Shown: piece after piece, positions 56,421 to 64,000 of the stretch
Layout: each line of letters begins with the position of its first letter
How positions within the stretch are numbered: the stretch's first letter is position 1
Source: Paenirhizobium naphthalenivorans
GTDB lineage: Bacteria; Pseudomonadota; Alphaproteobacteria; Rhizobiales; Rhizobiaceae
Direction: 5' to 3'
DNA: 64,000 nt
Assembly (NCBI RefSeq): GCF_007992095.1
Contig: NZ_BJZP01000003.1
Span: forward strand, 268,538-332,537
Notes under the pieces: generated by a model
The model's input: the letters and a program-made list of their open reading frames with translations, nothing else
Database searches by the model: none
What the model was told of the DNA's origin: nothing
Program-made: the position numbers and the translations under genes

Positions 56421-57248
56421 ATGCGCTTGAAGATCACCCATACCACCCTTTACCGCTACGAAGCACCGGTCCTCTATTCACTGCAACGGCTCCGGCTGAC
56501 GCCGCCGACCTGCGCGTTGCAGCATGTGGAGAGCTGGCATATCACCGTCGATGGCGCCACCGTCGAAGCGGGCTACAACGACCAGTTCGGCAATCATGTC
56601 CACCTGGTCTCGACCGAGGGTGAGGCCCACGAAGTGCGCATCGAGGCCTGCGGCGAGGTGGTGACGCAAGACAATGCCGGCGTTTTCGGTCCCCATGTCG
56701 GCTTTTGCCCGCTGTGGCTGTTCCTGCGTGACACGCCGCGCACCAAGGCTGGAAAGCTGACCCGAGAACTGGTCAAGAGCATCACCGCCCCCGAACCGCT
56801 CACCCAGATGCATGACCTGATGGAGACGATCCACCAGGAGATCGCCTATCTTCCCGGACGCACCGACGCCGAGACCACAGCCGAACAGGCGCTGGAAACC
56901 GCCCAGGGCGTGTGCCAGGACCATGCCCATGTGATGATCGCCGCGGCCCGCTGCATGGGCGTGCCGGCGCGCTATGTTTCCGGCTACCTGAAAATGGACG
57001 AGGCGATCGCGCAGGCCGCGACGCACGCCTGGGCGGAAGTCCACCTGCCCGGCCTGGGCTGGGTCGGCTTCGACGCGGCCAACAATCACTGCCCGGATGC
57101 GCGCTACGTGCGGCTGGCGACCGGCCTCTGCTATGCCGATGCCGCACCGGTTTCCGGCATGCGAATCGGACCGGCCGGAGAGGACCTCGACGTCAGCGTG
57201 GTGGTCGACGAAGCAAAGAGCCAGTCCCAGAGCCAGAGCCAGAGCTGA
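56421..57248 (+). CDS. Transglutaminase-like cysteine protease
   Basis: The 275-residue protein has a bacterial transglutaminase N-terminal region (residues 1-80, KITHTTLYRYEAPVLYSLQRLRL) and a papain-like core. The triad is Cys in GVCQDHAHVMIAA, His in THAWAEVHLPGLGWVGFD and Asp in FDAANNH. The C-terminus ends in a run of Ser-Gln pairs encoded by a short tandem repeat (57221-57245) that could vary in length. It is the third gene of the ATP-grasp/alpha-E operon, likely cytosolic; it may trim or crosslink the ATP-grasp product. Confidence 0.92.
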   Translation: MRLKITHTTLYRYEAPVLYSLQRLRLTPPTCALQHVESWHITVDGATVEAGYNDQFGNHVHLVSTEGEAHEVRIEACGEVVTQDNAGVFGPHVGFCPLWLFLRDTPRTKAGKLTRELVKSITAPEPLTQMHDLMETIHQEIAYLPGRTDAETTAEQALETAQGVCQDHAHVMIAAARCMGVPARYVSGYLKMDEAIAQAATHAWAEVHLPGLGWVGFDAANNHCPDARYVRLATGLCYADAAPVSGMRIGPAGEDLDVSVVVDEAKSQSQSQSQS

Positions 57249-57349
57249 GGCACCCCGCCCGCCCTTGCATTCCGCCCCCCGGTGCCCATCGCAAGCCCGG
57301 CGCCACCTTGCCGTGCTGTCATCATCGGCAGCCAGAGGAGAGGCGGCGG

Positions 57350-57799
57350 ATGCTGTTTGGAAAATCGCTCTTTCAGTCGGTGGTCGAACGGCTTGCCGAA
57401 GAGGCCGAGGAAGTGGATGACGTTCCGGTCGGAGCGGGCTACCGCGTCTCCGGCCTGTCGAGTGGCTTTGTCGCCGAGAGCGTCGCTTCGACCCACGCGG
57501 AGAGCTTTCGCCTCGATGCCTATCTCGCCATGATGCCAGAAACGGTGACACAGCAAACACCCGGGCGCGCGGCGGCGCCGGCCATGCCAAAGCATCTGGC
57601 GCGGCTGACAATCGAGGAAATCGCCGAGGATCTCGACCTGAGGGCGGACGACAATCGGGAAACGCTGACCGAAAAGCGCCGCGCCTTCGCTCGTCTCAAC
57701 CACCCCGATGGTCAGCCCGCTCCCTTCCGCGGCCCCGCGACGACGCGCATGAAGATCGCCAATCTTCTGGTCGACGAGGCGATCCGCACGCTCGGTTAA
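57350..57799 (+). CDS. Small protein with degenerate J-domain-like C-terminus, 149 aa
   Basis: The protein starts with LFGKSLFQSVVERLAEEAEEVDD and has a strong GAGGAGAGG site. The last 50 residues read as a J-domain tail: KRRAFARLNHPDGQ contains HPD after a helix, then KIANLLVDEAIRTL resembles the last J helix. The first J helix is replaced by a TIEEIAEDLDLRADDNRETLTE segment with Asp/Glu. It would bring DnaK to the operon's products, but this is inference; it may also be a DNA-repair or cell-envelope adapter. It follows the transglutaminase by 101 bp. Confidence 0.7.
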   Translation: MLFGKSLFQSVVERLAEEAEEVDDVPVGAGYRVSGLSSGFVAESVASTHAESFRLDAYLAMMPETVTQQTPGRAAAPAMPKHLARLTIEEIAEDLDLRADDNRETLTEKRRAFARLNHPDGQPAPFRGPATTRMKIANLLVDEAIRTLG

Positions 57800-57926
57800 G
57801 CGCGGCGCCTCTTTTCAGACCGGCCAGGGACGATATGACACTTTGAAAGTCGAGCATCATTCTCGATGAAAAGTGATTGTGTTCTTCTGGCTGCTGCGCC
57901 GGCCCCAAGCGCGCGCCCGGGCCGGT

Positions 57927-58394
57927 TCAATCGTAGAGGCGTTTCAGCAATCCGATCAACTGATCGCGCACCTGTTCGCCACCGAGCTGGGCCAAAAGCC
58001 GCTCCTCGTGTTCCCGCCAGATCGGCATTAGTTCATCGAGATAGGCAAGTCCGGCATCGGTGATGTGCAGGGCCTGGACGCGCCGGTCGACCTCGGACTT
58101 CCGCCGCACGACAAACCCCTTGTTCTCCAGCCCGTCGACGATCGCGACGAAATTGGCGCGCTGAATGCCGAGGGCTTCGGCCACCTCGCTCTGCTTGGCG
58201 CCCTGGTTTCGCGTCAGCAGCAGAAGCACGGCGAAGTCGGTCGGCCGCAACCCCTTGGCCGAAAAAGATTCGTTGAAATGCTGGAAAACGGCCAGTTGCG
58301 CTCGACGCAGGCGATAGCCGACTGCGTCTTCCATCATTGAAAAATCTATCTTGGAAGCGCCCTGGGCTACCTTCTCAGCGTGATCATCCGTCAT
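57927..58394 (-). CDS. MarR-family transcriptional regulator
   Basis: The 155-residue protein has helices at each end for dimerization and a winged helix-turn-helix: RPTDFAVLLLLTRNQGAKQSEVAEALGIQRANFVAIVDGLENKGFVVRRKSEVDRRVQALHITDAG is the complete motif spanning residues about 57-120. ATG 58394 is taken because the frame further upstream (to 58454) is Gly/Ser-rich without family sequence. The target is not evident; no divergent gene follows upstream within 300 bp, so it may be self-regulated or control a distant locus. Confidence 0.88.
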   Translation of the reverse strand: MTDDHAEKVAQGASKIDFSMMEDAVGYRLRRAQLAVFQHFNESFSAKGLRPTDFAVLLLLTRNQGAKQSEVAEALGIQRANFVAIVDGLENKGFVVRRKSEVDRRVQALHITDAGLAYLDELMPIWREHEERLLAQLGGEQVRDQLIGLLKRLYD

Positions 58395-58711
58395 GCCGTC
58401 GCCATTCTTGTACTTGCCCCCACTCCCAGACGACAGAATCGCGAGACACTGCAATGTCTGGAAAATAAGTTATGAATTTATAGCAATGCGGATGGCGCAC
58501 AAGCGTTACGCGGCAGAGCACTACGAAAGTCGACAGTTTTGTCAGCCAAGCGCCGGCCCGGTTTGCAGGGATGAAAAGGCACAACGGCCTTCCTTCCCCG
58601 GCAAGTGGACAAGCGTTGCGAATTGCGCATTTTCCGCATTGATGCGGATGAGAGTCTGGGCTATTACCGCCAAACTGGTTTGACGGCGAGTCACAGGACA
58701 CGCTGACGGAT
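58395..58711. other. Intergenic region before tRNA-Arg, no protein gene
   Basis: Nothing with coding support is seen in 317 bp between the MarR regulator gene and the tRNA. It should contain promoters for both; a short inverted repeat GCATTTTCCGCATTGATGCGG lies near 58625. Confidence 0.4.
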
Positions 58712-58788
58712 GCACCCGTAGCTCAGCTGGATAGAGTGTTGGATTCCGATTCCAAAGGTCACAGGTTCGAATCCTGTCGGGTGCGCCA
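58712..58788 (+). tRNA. tRNA-Arg(CCG)
   Basis: The 77-base cloverleaf has acceptor GCACCCG pairing with CGGGTGC, D-arm GCTC/GAGT, anticodon stem TTGGA/TCCAA around the loop TTCCGAT with anticodon CCG, a T-arm ACAGG/CCTGT with TTCGAAT and a genomic CCA end. It reads CGG arginine codons. Its 3' end is immediately followed by an integrase gene, so this gene doubles as the element's attachment site. Confidence 0.97.
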
Positions 58789-58875
58789 TTTCTCTCTGAA
58801 AACCCCATAATTTCCAACAGTTCCAATGATTTGTCAGCCTTTCCGGTCCACATTCAGGTCCACGGAAAGTACACA

Positions 58876-60270
58876 ATGGGTTTAACGTTGAAGCATATCG
58901 TAGTCACGAAAGCGGGCACATTTCACTACCGCCGCCGAGTTCCCAAGGACGTAGCGACGATTATCGGCAAGAGCGAATTCAAGCGCCTACTGGGCGAGAC
59001 TGAGCGCGAAGCCTTGAAGAATTTCCCGAAAATCAACGCGCTGTATGAACAATTAGTGGCGGGGGCTCGTGCGGCTTCTCCTGAAAACGACGCACTTACG
59101 GCGTTGGAAATCCGCCGACTCGCTGAATTGCGGGCTACCGAACTGGCAGCAATGAAGGTCTATGTCGGTGGCCGGGAGTTGACTGGAGCCGATCCAGAAG
59201 CTGCGGAAGTGATCCGTGACAGCGCCCTATCGAAGGGTGTCTCCGATCCGGTGGAGCGTCAGGCCGTTAATCTGGTGGCAAACGGGGGGAACCTTCCTCG
59301 TCCCGTTCCTACTGTCGAGGACGCAAAGCGGCTTTATCTAGCAGAGAAGGTCAAAGGCGACATAAACGAGAGGAACCGGACTCTCCGACTGGGTCGCGTC
59401 ATGGACATTCTTGCCCATGCCGTTGAGGCGAGTAGGCCGCTCGACAAGCTGACCCGTGAAGATGCCCGCGAAGTCAGAGACCATATGCTCCGCGATCTCG
59501 GAATGAAGCCCGGAACCGTGAAGCGGTATATCGCTGACATTCGGTCGATGGTGAACCTTGGCCTCCGGGAGAACGACATGAGCAGCGTCGGCAACCCGTT
59601 CAACGGCCTTACGATTAGGGTTGAGACCCTTGTTGTGGATGAGCGGCACCCGATCCCGGAAGACATGCTCCCGGCTATTAGGGAAACGCTGTCCACCAAC
59701 GCTGGCCCAGATCTGTGGCAACTGTGGAGAATGCTTGAGGGGACTGGGTGCCGATTGGCAGAGGTTGCCGCCCTGCTGGTTGAAGACGTGAAACTAGACG
59801 CCCCCATCCCCTATCTCGATGTCGGCTTCCGCGAACATCGGCGCGTCAAGAACCAAAGCTCTGCCCGAAGGGTGCCGCTTGTGGGTGACGCGTTGGAAGC
59901 GGCGAAAGACGCCGTGAAGGCTGCGGGCGAAGGGCCGTATCTGTTCGTCCAATATGCCGGTGTCGTGAAGACTAAGGGCGGCAAGGGCAAGGGAAAGAAG
60001 GCGGCAACCCACGCCTCCAACGCACTCATGAAGCATGTTCGCAAGGTGACGACTAGCCGGAAGATTACAGTCCACTCCCTGCGGCACACGATGGAAGACA
60101 GGCTAATCAGGGCGAGAGTCGAGGAGTTTGACAGAAATCTTGTCCTCGGTCACACCAAAGGTGGAATGAGCGAGCGGTACGGTGGCCCGGATGCGCGACT
60201 AGAAGCCGCGCTCAAGGCTGTGAAAGCGGCTCTAAGCCTAAATGCCGGGACCATCTCATCCGAGTTGTGA
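58876..60270 (+). CDS. int: Tyrosine site-specific integrase
   Basis: The 464-residue recombinase has an Arm-binding-like N-terminus ([22 protein letters not shown]), a SAM-like core-binding domain at about residues 155-250 and the catalytic domain. Active-site residues are Arg293 in [11 protein letters not shown], His400 and Arg403 in HSLRHTM, His426 in LGHTKGG and Tyr435 in [11 protein letters not shown] 58876 follows GGAAAG; a frame open to 58831 lies within the att region. It is 88 bp from the tRNA, the normal distance for a tRNA-targeting integrase. Confidence 0.94.
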   Translation: MGLTLKHIVVTKAGTFHYRRRVPKDVATIIGKSEFKRLLGETEREALKNFPKINALYEQLVAGARAASPENDALTALEIRRLAELRATELAAMKVYVGGRELTGADPEAAEVIRDSALSKGVSDPVERQAVNLVANGGNLPRPVPTVEDAKRLYLAEKVKGDINERNRTLRLGRVMDILAHAVEASRPLDKLTREDAREVRDHMLRDLGMKPGTVKRYIADIRSMVNLGLRENDMSSVGNPFNGLTIRVETLVVDERHPIPEDMLPAIRETLSTNAGPDLWQLWRMLEGTGCRLAEVAALLVEDVKLDAPIPYLDVGFREHRRVKNQSSARRVPLVGDALEAAKDAVKAAGEGPYLFVQYAGVVKTKGGKGKGKKAATHASNALMKHVRKVTTSRKITVHSLRHTMEDRLIRARVEEFDRNLVLGHTKGGMSERYGGPDARLEAALKAVKAALSLNAGTISSEL

Positions 60271-60355
60271 CGTGAAAGCTTCTGACGGCCGATTGTGGTT
60301 GCATACCGATACAACTCTGTTGAAAGTAAGGGATGCAGTCACATGGGGCAATGTA

Positions 60356-61330
60356 ATGAAGAATGATCGGCGGGCGTTTTATATCTATGATCTCGAATTG
60401 GCGGCGAGGAAGGACGGAGCAAAAGTCCTTTCGTTCGACGACGCATACGCAGTTTGGCATAAAATGTGGAAGAACGGGCGCGTATATCCACTAAACAACG
60501 ATAAAGCCACACTTCTAATAGGCGACATTGTCCGCGACGATCAAGAAAATTGCATTACTATGCTACTTCGCATCTCCGACACTGCGGCACCTAACAGCGT
60601 TTACTCAAACCCGTCTAATGGAGATTACGTTGAACACGTAAAAGAGGGTAAGATTGGTGCGGACTTTGCGTGCCATGTTATCATCTCAACGGTCATGGAG
60701 AAGGCGCAGCCCAACGTATATACATGCGCTATAGAGCGAGTACCGGGCATATCGGCCGGACTAGTTCAGCGAATATTGAGCAAAATGCTGAACTACGAAT
60801 ACAATGAGAATGCTGAATTCTACAAGTATCCGCACCCCGGCGGCGGCTTAAACAGAGACAATCAGCCTCGAATGGAGCGCTGTTGCCCACATACTGAATT
60901 GCGCGGGCGTCCTTCCGCTTCCATGATCAAGGACATAAACAACGGGCGTTTAACCGGGATCAGCCTTATTAGAAGTGAGGCCATCACACCGATTGCGGGT
61001 GCCCCTTTTCTACGAAAATCAGAGACAGAACTGAAACTTGACATCGACTTCAAGAATTTGCCGATGCAAGTTTGGGGCTCCATCGAACGTGCGCTGAAGG
61101 CGAATTCAGGTGATTTTGGCACCGCGAAAGTTTCCTATCAACGGCCCGGAAGCAAAAGGTTTGTTACTGTTGAGTTAAATTCGACCACAGGACATCCTTT
61201 GAGCGATTTGTATGTGGAGAGTTTCGAAATCGGCCCCATCTTCCCACCGTTGGCGCATTCTTCGAAAACGGTAGTGACGCGCTTAAGTGATCCGGCAATA
61301 AAGCAATTTAAGTCTTATAGGGCGATCTAA
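60356..61330 (+). CDS. Unknown soluble protein of the element, 324 aa
   Basis: I do not recognise this protein. From ATG 60356 (GGGG site seven bases upstream) it has no signal peptide or membrane helix, a first half with alternating strands and helices (FYIYDLELAARKDG, TLLIGDIVRDDQENCITMLLRI), and a C-terminal part with KLDIDFKNLPMQVWGSIERAL, a possible nucleic-acid-binding unit. GC content is clearly below that of the chromosome genes. An earlier start at 60242 would overlap the integrase and lacks a ribosome site. Its stop is directly followed by the start of a four-TM protein, so the two act together. Candidate accessory or phage-defence gene. Confidence 0.75.
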   Translation: MKNDRRAFYIYDLELAARKDGAKVLSFDDAYAVWHKMWKNGRVYPLNNDKATLLIGDIVRDDQENCITMLLRISDTAAPNSVYSNPSNGDYVEHVKEGKIGADFACHVIISTVMEKAQPNVYTCAIERVPGISAGLVQRILSKMLNYEYNENAEFYKYPHPGGGLNRDNQPRMERCCPHTELRGRPSASMIKDINNGRLTGISLIRSEAITPIAGAPFLRKSETELKLDIDFKNLPMQVWGSIERALKANSGDFGTAKVSYQRPGSKRFVTVELNSTTGHPLSDLYVESFEIGPIFPPLAHSSKTVVTRLSDPAIKQFKSYRAI

Positions 61331-61933
61331 ATGTTTAGGGAACTTCTGTACGAGCTAACGAGAGGTTTTGCTTATCGCGCTATACGTCACCCTGATATGC
61401 CGAAGTACACACTATGGCTTCCGCTTCTAGTTTATTGTATTTCCATAACAATCTACTACGGATTTGGCCTTGACTTCAAGTGGTTAGGTGAAAACGGCGT
61501 TTTTGCCGGATTGCAGACCATCCTTTCGACGCTGCCCGGCTTCTATTTCGCGGGACTAGCTGCGGTTGCGACGTTTGGAGGACACGGGATGGACACAACG
61601 ATGCCCACGCCGACCCCCTCAATTACTATTCGGGTGCGCGGAACATTCATCCCCCATGACCTTAGTCGCCGTCAGTTTCTATCCTATTTGTTTTCCTACC
61701 TTGTCGTTCTGTCGTTCATACTTTGCCTGTCGATTTTGGGGATCAACGCTCTTGCCCCCACATTGCCGGGTTTCGCAGCTTACATGGAAACATTCTCCTA
61801 CGGTGCATGGCTTCTATCGATTGTCGAATTCATGGTGGGCTCTGCACTGCTTTTGGGGTTCTGCTCGATGCTGATCACCACGCTTCACGGGATATTTTTC
61901 CTCACCGAGCGAATGCATCAGCCTAATGATTGA
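61331..61933 (+). CDS. Unknown four-helix membrane protein, 200 aa
   Basis: The protein has hydrophobic segments at about residues 28-45, 58-80, 116-142 and 158-192, with a short conserved-looking loop (PTPTPSITIRVRGTFIPHDLSRRQF) between the second and third. There is no signal peptide and no family I recognise. Its ATG abuts the stop codon of the preceding gene. With low GC and location between integrase and virion genes it is an accessory cargo gene of the element. A membrane-acting abortive-infection effector or its regulator is one possibility. Confidence 0.75.
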   Translation: MFRELLYELTRGFAYRAIRHPDMPKYTLWLPLLVYCISITIYYGFGLDFKWLGENGVFAGLQTILSTLPGFYFAGLAAVATFGGHGMDTTMPTPTPSITIRVRGTFIPHDLSRRQFLSYLFSYLVVLSFILCLSILGINALAPTLPGFAAYMETFSYGAWLLSIVEFMVGSALLLGFCSMLITTLHGIFFLTERMHQPND

Positions 61934-61940
61934 AGTTAGC

Positions 61941-61968
61941 GGCCCCGCCCGAAGGCGGGACCATTTTG
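61941..61968 (+). terminator. Terminator of the two-gene accessory unit
   Basis: CCCGCC (61944-61949) pairs with GGCGGG (61954-61959) around CGAA; two more G-C pairs flank a mismatch and TTTT occurs at 61965-61968. It separates the unit from the convergent virion gene 37 bp away. Confidence 0.6.
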
Positions 61969-61969
61969 G

Positions 61970-64000
61970 TTACTCCGGTCGATCCTCGATCAGCGCACCA
62001 ATAGCCGCCGTTAGCGGCACCCAATTCCCGAGCGGCATGAACGCCCGGATGCCCTGCCGGATTTGGCTTTGGGTCATGTCCTCCCCCGTCCAGACAGATG
62101 TAGCCGCACCTCTGGTGAAGCTCACGGCGCTGTCCCATTGATCCTTTGCAGGAGTCCCAAAGAACACGTCAGTAGCCGATCCCGAGGCACGGGCCTGTCC
62201 GAACTGGGGGCCGAGCGGGGTAGCTAACAGCACACTGTCGAGGAACATCGGGACCACCGAAGCAGTCGCCGTTCGAGCAAACCCGTTCTTCAAGAGGTTC
62301 GCCGGGTCCATGGTCTCCTCCCAATACTTCTCCCATCCATCCTCGGTGACGGCCTGACCGGACTGGCGCACCGCGTAAGTAGCCGAACCGGCTGCAATCT
62401 CTCCGAGGAAGAGGACGATCATCTTGGGATCGGTGAATGCCCCGTGGTTCAGGGACCAAAGGGTGGACTTGGCCCACGCACCGAAGACAAACGTGCGGAA
62501 CTGCACGAACATTGACGCAACCGGGCGGCTCATCCACTTCGACAGAGCGCCGTAATCGTTCTGCTGGACCAGCCGATCCGTGTAGCGGTTGAGGAAGACA
62601 CGGAACTTCGAGACAGTCGCCGGGTCCCACTTCATCGTGTTGATGCCGACGATCTTGTTGCCGTCGAACTCCGCGTGATCGAGGAGGTCTTTGAACAGCC
62701 GCTTGGCGTCGTCCTCTCCGAGCCCGATGGAGGCCATACGGTCCCGGTCGCGGGGCTTGAGCTTCGAGTAGTCGAAGGAGCCGTCCGCATTGCGGGTCTT
62801 CCGAGCCATGTGCGCGATCTGCTGCGTGATGGCCTTCATGGCCCACCGCTGCTGGTAGTCGTGGATTTGCCGCATGAACGAGACGTTGGCCGTGAGGCGC
62901 TGTCCCGCGTCGAGGACGTTATCCACCACCTGAGTGATCCGCCCGCCCGACTGCGCACCGAGACGATCATCGTCCAGACGCAGGTCGTAGCGGTTCCACA
63001 GGTTGTCCATCCCGATCCCCGTCATGTCGGCCAGCTCGTTCAGGAGCTTGTCTTTGCTCATCTTCCCCGAGGCCACTGCGCGGCCCATGTCCTTGATCGC
63101 GGGGATTTGCGAGAGAGACGCCCGGAACCCCGTCAGGGACACGATCTTCCACGTTTCCTGAATTTGGTTCAGGCCCATGTTGGACATGAGGCGGATGAAC
63201 TGAGCCGACTTGAGCCGCCGTGCCCACTGAGCGTAGCCCTTCTCCTGACCGTAGATCGGGATGCCGTTGATCTTGGCCCACCCGAAGTCGATGTTTTCCA
63301 GCGCGTTCGAGAGTTCCGCTTCCTTGTCGGCACGAGAGCCAGGCATAAGCCGGTAGCTCTCCTTGAGGGACTGCTTGAGCTTGTCGAGATCGCTTTGGGA
63401 TCGGATGCCGTCAACGATGAGAGCCCCCGTTTCCGGGTTGTAAATCTTCGTCTTGGCGAATGCGATCCGGCCCGACATCGAGCGAGCGTAGCGGCGGAAC
63501 AGAAGCTCCGCGTCCTGCTCGAACAGGTCACGAGGACGTAGCTCGATCAGGTTCCCGTCACGGTCCTGAATGGTGGCCTTGTAGTCGTAGTTCATGAGGG
63601 TGCGGCGCTTGAGGTAGCCGACGCCCTTGGAGCTATCGCCTTCCGTCTTCTTCGCCTCATCCATCATGCCCGAGAGCAAGTCGAAGACCTCCTCAAGCTC
63701 CTTGTTCGAGAGAGCGCCTTGGTCCTCCAGAGCCTCTTGGAACGCCTTCTTGAACCCCTCTCGGTCCTCAAGGTGGAGAGCCTTGGACATGCTGTCCTCG
63801 ATCCCGTAGCCCGCCTTGCGGATGTTGGCCCAATAGCCCTTCGCCATGCGGCCCGCGAGGTCGTCCGAGATACGGGCTCCTCCGTGGTCCTTGATGGCTT
63901 CCTTGAAGAACTTCTCCATGACCTCGTGGTGGACGATCTGGTCGAGGTGGGCGATGCGATTGTGTTCCGCGACGAGCGGGACGTAGTTCGCGTCAGGTCC
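61970..64000 (-). CDS. Large podovirus internal virion protein, 3' part
   Basis: The visible 676 residues are the C-terminal part of a longer protein: the frame stays open through the window edge at 64000. The sequence is a helical, charged rod with a Trp/hydrophobic stretch (SMFVQFRTFVFGAWAKSTLW, then MIVLFLGEIAAGSATYAV) followed by FMPLGNWVPLTAAIGALIEDRPE at the end. This pattern fits the very large internal core/ejection proteins (gp16-like) of T7-like phages, whose tails end in a similar PF/PL-N segment followed by a short amphipathic helix and Leu/Arg-Pro-Glu. GC is similar to host. Converges on the accessory unit. Confidence 0.72.
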   Translation of the reverse strand, partial: GPDANYVPLVAEHNRIAHLDQIVHHEVMEKFFKEAIKDHGGARISDDLAGRMAKGYWANIRKAGYGIEDSMSKALHLEDREGFKKAFQEALEDQGALSNKELEEVFDLLSGMMDEAKKTEGDSSKGVGYLKRRTLMNYDYKATIQDRDGNLIELRPRDLFEQDAELLFRRYARSMSGRIAFAKTKIYNPETGALIVDGIRSQSDLDKLKQSLKESYRLMPGSRADKEAELSNALENIDFGWAKINGIPIYGQEKGYAQWARRLKSAQFIRLMSNMGLNQIQETWKIVSLTGFRASLSQIPAIKDMGRAVASGKMSKDKLLNELADMTGIGMDNLWNRYDLRLDDDRLGAQSGGRITQVVDNVLDAGQRLTANVSFMRQIHDYQQRWAMKAITQQIAHMARKTRNADGSFDYSKLKPRDRDRMASIGLGEDDAKRLFKDLLDHAEFDGNKIVGINTMKWDPATVSKFRVFLNRYTDRLVQQNDYGALSKWMSRPVASMFVQFRTFVFGAWAKSTLWSLNHGAFTDPKMIVLFLGEIAAGSATYAVRQSGQAVTEDGWEKYWEETMDPANLLKNGFARTATASVVPMFLDSVLLATPLGPQFGQARASGSATDVFFGTPAKDQWDSAVSFTRGAATSVWTGEDMTQSQIRQGIRAFMPLGNWVPLTAAIGALIEDRPE

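Larger units (their letters stand above)
58760..64000. mobile_element. Integrated element (prophage), left part
   Basis: The element begins at the 3' half of tRNA-Arg, carries an integrase pointing away from the tRNA, a lower-GC two-gene unit and a podovirus-like virion gene that leaves the window. The left attachment core should lie inside 58760-58790 since the tRNA is reconstituted; no second copy of the tRNA end is in the window, so the right end is beyond 64000. Confidence 0.8.

Noticed and set aside
60242..60355. Upstream ATG extension of the unknown 324-aa protein
   Set aside because: It overlaps the integrase 3' end, lacks a ribosome site and gives a Pro/Ser-rich non-conserved-looking start; ATG 60356 has GGGG at good spacing.

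Overview
The window reads as a chromosomal segment of an alphaproteobacterium of the Rhizobiaceae (Rhizobium/Ensifer/Shinella/Agrobacterium-like). The support is high-GC coding sequence with strong third-position bias, a BacA-type peptide transporter, a bdhA-xdhA-xdhB order known from Sinorhizobium, a eukaryote-type glutamine synthetase II beside a DUF2735 gene, GH13 alpha-glucosidase, NnrU and DUF1045 genes, and a mosaic intergenic repeat of the rhizobial type. Species cannot be fixed from the sequence alone.

Layout. 1-20.6 kb is mixed housekeeping: the 3' part of an omega-aminotransferase, cbpA-cbpM, an aldose epimerase, adenine deaminase, a DUF4160/DUF2442 pair, a K+ channel with a zinc ribbon, GNAT, alpha-glucosidase, a glycosyltransferase, der with a YfgM-like gene, NnrU, a polysaccharide deacetylase, bacA, an MFS transporter, map and an LLM flavoprotein. 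20.8-38.1 kb is a purine/ureide catabolic island: bdhA-xdhA-xdhB-xdhC, a LysR regulator, puuD-guaD-channel-lldD on the plus strand; then allA-uraH-phosphoesterase, glnII, and puuE-uraD-alc on the minus strand. With adenine deaminase at 4.6 kb these encode every step from adenine or guanine through xanthine, urate, HIU, OHCU, allantoin, allantoate and ureidoglycolate to glyoxylate, urea and ammonia, with glnII placed to assimilate the ammonium. No urease is present in the window.

38.2-58.4 kb holds a DUF1045 protein, a divergent FAD-oxidoreductase/MnmD pair that looks like a split MnmC, a very large six-PAS hybrid histidine kinase, a PepSY/cytochrome b/two-component module, a Tat- or Sec-exported phosphatase, an AlkD-like HEAT protein, an ABM-domain protein with a divergent WYL regulator, a RhlE-type helicase, and an ATP-grasp/alpha-E/transglutaminase operon ending in a small J-domain-like protein.

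58.7-64 kb is the left end of an integrated element: tRNA-Arg(CCG) used as attachment site, a tyrosine integrase, an AT-richer two-gene unit of unknown function (soluble protein plus four-TM protein), and the 3' part of a large T7-like internal virion protein gene running off the window. The unknown pair between integrase and virion gene is the best candidate here for an undescribed (possibly phage-defence) system.
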